64,000 bases of DNA from Pseudopyrenochaeta lycopersici. Lineage: Eukaryota; Ascomycota; Dothideomycetes; Pleosporales; Pseudopyrenochaetaceae. The stretch spans positions 1,054,001-1,118,000 of the forward strand of contig NHZP01000005.1 in NCBI GenBank assembly GCA_003313425.1, in the 5' to 3' direction. Shown here in pieces: positions 58,001 to 64,000 of this stretch; position 1 is the first letter of the stretch; each line of letters opens with the position of its first letter. Under the pieces are notes generated by a model, which worked only from the letters and a program-made list of their open reading frames with translations, ran no database searches and had not been told where the DNA came from. A program made the translations under genes and the position numbers.

Positions 58001-58461
58001 TTCTGCATGTTGGCTTTTGCGTTCTCTTGACTGCTGGCTGTGTTATGGGATCCCAGTCCGTTTGGCATTACCCCGTTGGTCTGTTGCGCAAGCGGTATGT
58101 CGGCCATGTTCTGGAGCGTGTCGCCGAGGCCATTGTAGCATTCCTGGGAGATGCGCAACAGCAATGTGGAGAGAGGGTTGTAGGCATCGGCAGGGATGTG
58201 AGCAATCTCTGGCGGGAGCTGCGAGAACTGATCATGTGTGGGGCCTGCTGGTACTGTTACCGCCATGGGTCCGCCATTGACTCCAGCGTCCTTTGAGGCC
58301 GCGCCGTTGACAGCGACTGCGCTGGCGGGTGTGTCTCTCCGCGCATCGTTCCAGCCACCATTGACCAGCTTGCCGTCGTGGTCACGCTTCTTGTTGTCGC
58401 CGTCTCGTACGGCCGCTACTGCGTCGGACCCGCTGTGATTCATGATGAGAATGCCTGGCAT
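55087..58461 (-). CDS. med14: Mediator complex subunit 14 (Rgr1)
   Basis: Single exon, 1124 aa. The Med14 N-terminal signature is present: LPPEIAHIPADAYNPLSTLLLRISQECYNGL (partly quoted), then KFIKLLVLTEWGKKAAVDVSKLIDLYAWTKEQ. The repeat-rich middle (NWRIQSGRATFII, EFDVISFVEDSSDQWLFIDLRLLF) matches the family. The C-terminus is Gln-rich (runs of Q, about residues 1055-1100), common in Mediator tails. Med14 is the backbone linking Mediator head, middle and tail and is essential for RNA polymerase II activation. The N-terminal 80 residues are low complexity; a second in-frame ATG at 58443 is an alternative start. Confidence 0.95.
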   Translation of the reverse strand: MPGILIMNHSGSDAVAAVRDGDNKKRDHDGKLVNGGWNDARRDTPASAVAVNGAASKDAGVNGGPMAVTVPAGPTHDQFSQLPPEIAHIPADAYNPLSTLLLRISQECYNGLGDTLQNMADIPLAQQTNGVMPNGLGSHNTASSQENAKANMQKKMLLMKFAQDQRAKFIKLLVLTEWGKKAAVDVSKLIDLYAWTKEQSAHMEAADYALDSIRNHANEIKENNPDITTALDILSTGKASWMPSLDYIPPDPISSEQALKLLRYMNTSLSIRLNLHENLPRHLRNWRIQSGRATFIIDNELEFDVISFVEDSSDQWLFIDLRLLFSPAPTITVGSRFFIHLKDQADIHLREKGLAGLFDFLHNFVLTHKISVLRSQALDLVRSGWAGSLKVEPVHRELVVQYWTNRPGKKNWIEIGISNNRPKNGKVSWRGPPIPSLTARWFREGKEVKDANLDLDWKTLSMERIIKHVIARHTSDILRSTRETLTSKIAVHASLSETEPADCTLEVNLGTKSNAMTLSLEPVTGSYILQPATALSARAEYAINQGREPAQIGNILTQALAQTLLNLVQRSAQQLGWQPVARQSLQLQVVKAAVKLDILQCALYWPSGWSPSWAFAAVIDSSGESWWVFEIGTSGSTIEYAEQIKLDRPDGSSLAIDRNTLASLERVAVQLLSFRVTARQLEKEKKSCTLRYEFGQTGPSAEAQRIARRWVLYLQTPDLLTIKSEEQPWLESNIAITCEGPRAEGQNVWHIAAGRMVKSVAADMHKLMAASPQSSFSFSEDGRFRILLSTPFGKDILGELRARLRDVNRLRSFATTLQKRQMRLGSSSLQRVQFQYGPSPHTAAVNFSTEKEISVELSSNNPHHRVHKLLTEIANDRMPTLLTMDPSDASGLDRFCTTLILTRSLLKVLHEIQFRTPGNVRNPAIHVHSIFKYRLTYDNPVCTFDVRLQLKDDKVYWFIEDDFRTRPMDMRPTPERGQGHRRLDSLTEKLKVLFSSKGEGWFGTRSGLVAELDGVPDALRKLDEVVLGCKMEGGYQAPPPLEQVALPGNQGPPNGVQQARMQQQQQHGRPQQQQQPGQGQVRKLSTQQNQRPQMQPNGRQLSASQQGRGGGRHGQSKQDVIEID

Positions 58462-59606
58462 GCTACGTCCCCGTCCAGCAACCCTCCGGCGCGGTCGCCG
58501 CTTCCACTCTTTGCGCGCCTAGAATTTCTGGGACGCTGCTGCCGGATGGGAGAGAGGGGAAGGGAGTTTTCCTGGGGCCTCGAGTCTGGTGCGCGCGGTG
58601 AGTGTCGGGGGTTCAGGGCGGCCTCTGGAAGGCGTGCGGCCTCGTCGCGGTGGGCAGCTGCGGCAGTGCACAAAAGGGCGCAGGGCGGGAACAGTGTATC
58701 AGAGCGAGTGACGAGAAGCGAAGGGGCACATGCGGCGGGAGGTGAAAGGGCGTGGATCGAGGCCAGCGGCTGAAAGAGAGTGAGAGGCTGCGCGGTGGCA
58801 GCGACTATCGCATTGTCGAGTATGAGTGGGCAACGGTGCTACGGCAGCAGTCGCGCTTGCAGGGCAGACGGAATGGAGGCGCGTGGTGGGCAGATGGGTG
58901 CGCGCGGGCCGGGTGGGCGGTGATGTTGTCGCGATAGATTGAAGAATGAAGGACGAGAGATGGCGGGAAGCAGCCCTGACGTTCGTCTTGGCGACCAGCC
59001 CAACCCATGCACCACGCCCTGCATCTCCGATCAAACACGCTCCCGCAAGAGAGGCCGAGTCACGCCGTGGGTGCACATGTTGCAGTGAGGGCGGCTGTCG
59101 AGGCCGAGCACTGCATGCGCATTGTGTGCTGGGGCGTTGATTCATCAACTCCAGCAGCATCAGTATCAGCATCAAGCTCGTTGGGCTTGTCAGCGCGTCA
59201 TGAATCGTATACGCGAAGATGCAGTAGTCGGCGTCCACCAGACTGAATGCAAGCGCTTGCAGGCCGGCTTGCTCTTGTTTGGTACATTCTCGGATAAGCC
59301 TCCATTTCGACTAGACTTCTATCAGATGTTCAGGTCATGCCGCCAATACTTCACTTATCACCCTGCACACACTCACACTCACACATACGATCCACGGCTC
59401 CATCTAACCCCCCCAACAACTCCACCTGCCCACTTGCCTGCCCTTTGCTCTCCTATTTCCCTCCAGCTCTACTAACCTCGCCCCTCACGCCTGGCCGCTG
59501 CAAGCCTCTCTAATTGCGCCCTCTGCTCTTTTGCCTGCCAGCATGTCTCAGTCGCGGTGACGCAGGACGCAGCGACTACCAATTAGCGTAGACCCTGATC
59601 GCGACG
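58462..59606. other. Divergent promoter region (med14/atg22)
   Basis: GC-rich near med14, then pyrimidine-rich toward atg22. Overlapping frames up to 179 codons on the minus strand are low-complexity and rejected. Confidence 0.55.
59366..59386 (+). repeat. CA-rich microsatellite-like repeat
   Basis: A short imperfect CACACT/CA tract in the atg22 leader region. Confidence 0.6.
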
Positions 59607-61880
59607 ATGCCGCCTCACGCCGAGCTTCCGCCGTGCCGACCAGAGCTCCTGCGCAATGTCTCGACACACTCCAAGTTCTCCATTCCCTCCATTTCGCACT
59701 CCAACGAGGCAGACGATGAGCAGAGTCTGTCCGACGAGAGCTTCGACATGGAATCCAACGCCTCCCAACCCCACTACGAGGGCGAGGACACGCGCTTGAC
59801 CAGCGACAAGGAGCTGAGAGGCTTCTACATGTATGGCTGGGCTGCTGAGGTACTGCATATTCTCATAATACACCTTGTTCACCTTGTTAGCATTCACTGG
59901 CCCTGTGAAGCTTCTCTGCCCCGTAGACTCCCCTGCCGTAAACTCTTTGTGCCTCTTCAACTTGCCCTCCAAGCAGCCTTCAGCACCATCAATAGCTTGC
60001 ATGCCTCCTCAATACCCCCAGGCTGACATCTGTAGGTCTTCGTAGTATGCGGCATTGGCTCCTTCATCCCCGTAACTCTCGAACAGCTTGCACGCGAGAA
60101 CGGTGTGCTTCTGTCTGACCGCTTCACACCATGCAAAGCCTCGCGCCCAACCATTCATCCCCCGCAGTCCTTCCTCACAAGTGCCCTCACAGCTCTGGAC
60201 AAGCCTAACCCGGAAAAGGGACAATGTGTCGTCTACATTCTCGGCATCGAGGTCAACACCGCAAGCTTCGCCATGTACACCTTCAGCATCTCGGTGCTTG
60301 TGCAAGCTCTACTGATTATCAGCATGAGCGGCGCAGCAGACCACGGCAGATTTAGGAAGACCTTCTTGTTGTGGTTCGCCTTCGTAGGCAGTATAGCGAC
60401 CATGTTGTTCCTGCCTGTTGTGCCAAAAGTGTACCTCCTTGGCGCTGTTCTGGCAATCATCGCAAACACCTGTTTCGGCGCAAGTTTTGTTCTCTTGAAC
60501 AGCTTTCTGCCTTTGCTGGTCCGCTTTCACCCTACAGTCAAATACGCCGACTCGAGCGCAGAGGACTCGTATCTAGACGAGGAAGGCGAGGATGGAGTAA
60601 GAGAAGGAGAATCATACGAAGAACAGATTGCCAGAGGAGCCCACTATGCCAACCAACTTTCACAGCGCGAGAACATCCTTGACGAAGTGGCAGACGCAAC
60701 AACCGCTCTTCTACCCAATAATCACTCGAGCCCGGATCTGACAATCCCACGGCCAATAAGCCGCGCTGCGCCGTCCCAGGAACTCGCCCTCTCGACCAAG
60801 ATATCTTCTTACGGAATTGCGATTGGGTACATCGCCGCGCTCCTCGTACAAACCATTGGCATCTTCGTCGTAATCGCATTCCGGTCGTCAAATTTCGGCC
60901 TTCGTCTCGTCTTGTTCATCATCGGCGCATGGTGGTTCATCTTCACCATACCCTCTGCGAAATGGCTGCGTCCGCGTCCAGGACCACCTCTACACATTGG
61001 AGCGCAAACGTCAAACTTCCGCACTACTCTCGCGTATTTTACGTATTCCTGGAAATCACTTGCGCGCACAGTAGCACATGCGCGGCACTTGAAGGATGTT
61101 CTCCTCTTCCTCGCAGCTTGGTTCTTGCTCTCCGATTCGATTGCAACGGTGAGCGGAACGGCTGTCTTGTTCGCCAAAACAACACTGGGCATGTCGTACG
61201 CCATGCTTGCTCTTATCAACGTCATTGCAACCGTTTCAGGCGTTCTAGGCGCCTTCCTTTGGTCCCGTTTGTCGTCCTTCTTCCGCCTCAGTCCTATCCA
61301 AACCATCCTCATGTGTATCGGGCTTTTTGAAGTAATCCCCATATATGGCCTTTTAGGCTTCATCCCGGCCATCCAGCGCCTGGGCTATCTAGGCCTGCAG
61401 CAACAGTGGGAGATGTATATCCTGGGCGCAGTCTACGGCTTCGTACTCGGCGGCCTAAGCAGCTACTGCAGAGCGCTGTTCGGCGAGCTGATCCCTCCAA
61501 GCTACGAAGCTGCGTTCTACGCCCTCTACGCCATCACAGACAAGGGAAGCAGCGTCTTCGGCCCGGCCATCGTGGGCGCTATAACCGATGCATATGGTGA
61601 AATCAGACCAGTAAGCCTCCCCCGAAACTAACAAACAATCAGTTTAAAGCATACTCACAAGTCACAGGCATTCTGGTTCCTAGCCATCCTCATCGGCCTC
61701 CCATTCCCCATCATGATGCTCGTCGACCTCGACCGCGGCCGTGCTGAAGGCCTCGCCCTAGCCAAAACCCTCGAAGACCTCTCCCAAGCCCGAGACGCGT
61801 CCGAAAGAGAAGGAGAAGATAATCTGTCCGAAGAAGTCAGAAGTGAATTGGAGGATTCCTATTCCTATCAACGTTCTTGA
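59607..61880 (+). CDS. atg22: Autophagy-related protein 22 (vacuolar amino-acid efflux)
   Basis: Exons 59607-59849, 60036-61610 and 61668-61880 (introns 186 and 57 nt) give 676 aa. The Atg22 pattern is clear: [12 protein letters not shown] split by the first intron from [23 protein letters not shown], then [38 protein letters not shown], a long loop with [13 protein letters not shown], and the late [33 protein letters not shown] (quoted in part). It has about 12 TM helices and an acidic central loop. In yeast Atg22 exports amino acids from the vacuole after autophagic breakdown. The final exon restores the last TM ([17 protein letters not shown]) and a Glu-rich tail. MFS-type topology. Confidence 0.94.
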
Positions 61881-62242
61881 ACATTTTTTTTGGGGAGGAT
61901 TGTTTTGCGTTCCGAAGCATTGCATTGTGTTGCATTTGCATTAGAGAGGCGTCATTGGTTTTCTTTTGGTGATTGGATGCTTCCAGTGTTGCAGTTTGGT
62001 ATGCGTGGGCTTTCGATTGACATTTTCTTGATACCCCGCGCCGGCGTTGGGTTCGAGGCATGTGCCTTTAGCACTACGAGTTGTAGTTCATTAGGATCAT
62101 GTATTGATCGTACGACATACAATATTAATCACATATTGACTACTATGTGTTTACTTCTTATTTCCTCTCGTAGTCACCCTTTGTTATTTTACCTCACACA
62201 TCCAGCTTCCTAGACGTTGGATCGCACCTCTTCCTTCACAGC
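61881..62242. other. Intergenic, convergent 3' ends
   Basis: 3' flanks of atg22 and hop2; nothing else seen. Confidence 0.5.
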
Positions 62243-63103
62243 CTATCCGTCGAGATCAAACGCCTCTCTAAGCTCCTCCCTCTTCTCCTGATCAGGTAGC
62301 TGATCCGCAATGAGCTTCCACATCTCCTCCGCAATCTTCTCCCTCTTCTTCGCCACGGCAACAGTCTTCTTCCACTCCTTCTCAATACTCTCCCGCTCTT
62401 GCTTCGACACCTTCTTCGCCTGGCCTGCTCTCAAGCTCTCAAGCCTAGCGAGGATCTCTGACTTAACGGATCCGAGGGCCTGCACATTGGAAATGAGGTC
62501 TGCGGTGCTGAGCGTGGAGTTGAGAGATGAAAGGGTGCTGCGGAGTGTCTTTGAAGTGGCGGTGAGGTTGGCGGTTTGATTACGGAGGTCAGTGATCTGG
62601 GTGTCTAGCGCGGCCAGCTGTTCGGGCGTGCAAGATTCTGAAGCGTCCTGTGACGTGCGTTAGTATTGTTGCAGCGACGGTTTTGAGAAGTATAAGAATA
62701 CCTGGAGGGCATGGTAGACAATCTGCTTGCCTGGCTGCAATCAGTCACGGTGAAGTGAACGGCTGAGTGGGTTCTTCTTACCCGCTGTTCGCCCCTCAAT
62801 ATGCTTTTGCTCATGAAGGTCTTTGAGGATCTTCGCTGCGGCAGCTGCTCCATCGTCAGTCACTAGCATTCGGCCATGCCCTTGGTCAACGCACTCTTCG
62901 TGACCTTGTTATGCAGGTTTGCAGAGACGTCAATGGCGGAATATGGGCGGTTTTGCTTGCCTAGCATTTATCAGCATAAGGAAAGCGAGTTTTGTGCTGG
63001 CAGCATTGGGGTGAGAGGTGCAACGCTTACGCAGGTAGTGGAGCACCATATCTGCAGCCTCGTTGGCGGCGACTTTCTCCTCGGTCTTCTTGCGTGGCGC
63101 CAT
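62243..63103 (-). CDS. hop2: Homologous-pairing protein 2 (Hop2/TBPIP), meiotic
   Basis: Five exons (63031-63103, 62895-62960, 62782-62844, 62702-62730, 62243-62647) give 211 aa; the four introns are 50-69 nt. Joined, they read as the Hop2 winged-helix domain: LHYLRKQNRPYSAIDVSANLH, then TAAAKILKDLHEQKHIEGRTAGKQIVYHALQD (both partly quoted), followed by the coiled coil with LAALDTQITDLRNQ and the C-terminal helical end EEMWKLIADQLP. Hop2 pairs with Mnd1 to help Dmc1/Rad51 strand invasion in meiosis. Dense small exons explain why no single long frame appears in the 5' half. The protein looks intact. Confidence 0.92.
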
Positions 63104-63367
63104 GGTATTCAGGAAGTGGGAATTTGTGAAGGCCAATGTGAGCGAATTCTAATGTTCAGTGCCCATTTGTGATAAGATCGTCAAGTCACAGGTGATTTTT
63201 ATGAGGAAGGCACCACCATGACCCAAGCAGGTGGGGTTAACCACACTCAACCATTGAACAGGAGATACATCGCAGCAAGGACGAGTCCAATGAGGCTTGA
63301 TGAGTCTTTCATTTGCTTTGGCGTCCAGTATATCACGGCTGCCAGGTGTACGTGATGCATAGATCAA
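63104..63367. other. Intergenic
   Basis: Short spacer between hop2 (5' side) and the 3' end of the AAA ATPase; probably the hop2 promoter. Confidence 0.5.
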
Positions 63368-64000
63368 TCATCCTCCCCTCTCTCCAAACTCCCGCGCCCA
63401 GTCCTCGAATTCCTTCAGACCTTGCTTACTTACTGATGGCCGTATGGTCCGTAAGCTGGCTATGAAATCTTGATATTGTATGGGTCGAATCTGATCCATG
63501 GTCATCGACAGGAGTTTTTCACCCAGTGAGCGCAATGGGCCCATAGCTGCATCCTTTGCAAGTGCTGTTATATCTGAACCAGAGAATCCTGTGTGTTATT
63601 AGTATAGGTATTACCGGATTTTGATCCAACAGTGGAGCTAAACATGGATATAGTATAACCCACCTTCAGTGAGCCTAACCAACCGGTCCAAATCCCTGTC
63701 ACTGAGCTCATGTTTCTGGTGACTCAAAAGTGTCTTGACCTGTTGCTTTCTAACCCAATCTTCTGGCAGAGGAATATATTGCCTTCTGACAAATCTCCGT
63801 CTTGCGGCTTCATCAATGGCCCAAGGCAAATTGGTTGCTGCGAGCACCAGCACCCGTGTTGCATCCCCCTTTTCTTTGTCCTTGTCACTCAGATCCCTTC
63901 CGGCAGCTGCTTTCTGTAGGTCCGACCACTGAATCAAAAATTCGGTCTTGATGCGGCGTGTTGCTTCATGCTCGCCGCCTGAGCGCGATGTAAGAAGAGA
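63368..64000 (-). CDS. AAA ATPase, spastin/katanin/Sap1-like (partial, C-terminal part)
   Basis: The 5' part lies beyond the window. Visible exons are 63664-64000 (running off the edge) and 63368-63588, with a 75-nt intron. The frame shows the second half of an AAA domain: VLVLAATNLPWAIDEAARRRF with the sensor-1 Asn and Arg fingers, then RLTEG joined by splicing to FSGSDITALAKDAAMGPLR (sensor 2). A Vps4-like C-terminal helix region follows and ends in FGERGG. This is the meiotic-clade AAA group (fidgetin/spastin/Sap1), whose members sever microtubules or remodel protein complexes. An insert (GRDLSDKDKEKGD) before the sensor strand is Lys/Asp-rich. Exact subfamily needs the missing N-terminus. 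Confidence 0.85.

Noticed and set aside
58699..59238. 179-codon minus frame upstream of med14
   Set aside because: Low-complexity Ser/Pro/Arg/His composition in GC-rich promoter DNA, with competing frames on both strands.

Overview
The window is nuclear DNA of a filamentous ascomycete (Pezizomycotina; Dothideomycetes is my best guess, by inference). Genes lie on both strands without operons. Coding regions are broken by short GT-AG introns, mostly 41-125 nt (longest 186 nt), which I placed by hand from splice signals and reading-frame continuity. Several products are fungal-specific: NADPH oxidase B, an AA9 lytic polysaccharide monooxygenase with a fungal cellulose-binding module, fungal CorA-like and kinase families, and Atg22. 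I saw no CRISPR array, rRNA, convincing tRNA or intact transposon.

Layout. 0.2-9.3 kb: a metallo-beta-lactamase-fold hydrolase, NADPH oxidase NoxB, a short-chain dehydrogenase, a 72-aa one-TM protein and the ribosome-biogenesis methyltransferase Emg1/Nep1. 10.7-12.8 kb: a VOC/glyoxalase-like domain joined to a very long Ser/His/Arg-rich disordered tail. 12.8-16.9 kb: a 4-kb stretch with no supportable gene. 16.9-30 kb: ribosomal protein L12, a Golgi-type GT8 glycosyltransferase, a secreted GH20 beta-N-acetylhexosaminidase, small unknown proteins, Rmi1 and Vps51 (divergent, 211 bp apart), a frameshifted gene relic, and the AA9-CBM1 oxygenase. 30-38 kb: an Mpv17/PMP22 protein, an intronless hexokinase, a GFA-domain pseudogene broken at its zinc site, and a LAT/APC amino-acid permease.

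38.3-43.5 kb: two same-strand genes for fungal regulatory or defence-like families, a CorA-like two-TM protein and a 969-aa protein kinase with an unassigned C-terminal half. 44.6-47.1 kb: a large secreted, probably GPI-anchored S41-family peptidase. 48.8-64 kb: a housekeeping block with eIF1 (Sui1), DNA ligase I, an unknown 162-aa protein, Mediator subunit Med14, Atg22, meiotic Hop2 and a partial AAA ATPase.

The genes do not form one pathway. Loose themes are extracellular polymer degradation (GH20, AA9), genome maintenance and recombination (Rmi1, ligase I, Hop2), and trafficking or nutrient recycling (Vps51, Atg22, permease). The 31-47 kb part looks accessory: lineage-specific families, a pseudogene, an intronless paralogue and long AT-rich spacers. 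The CorA-like/kinase pair is my best candidate for an undescribed system, but its function is inference only.
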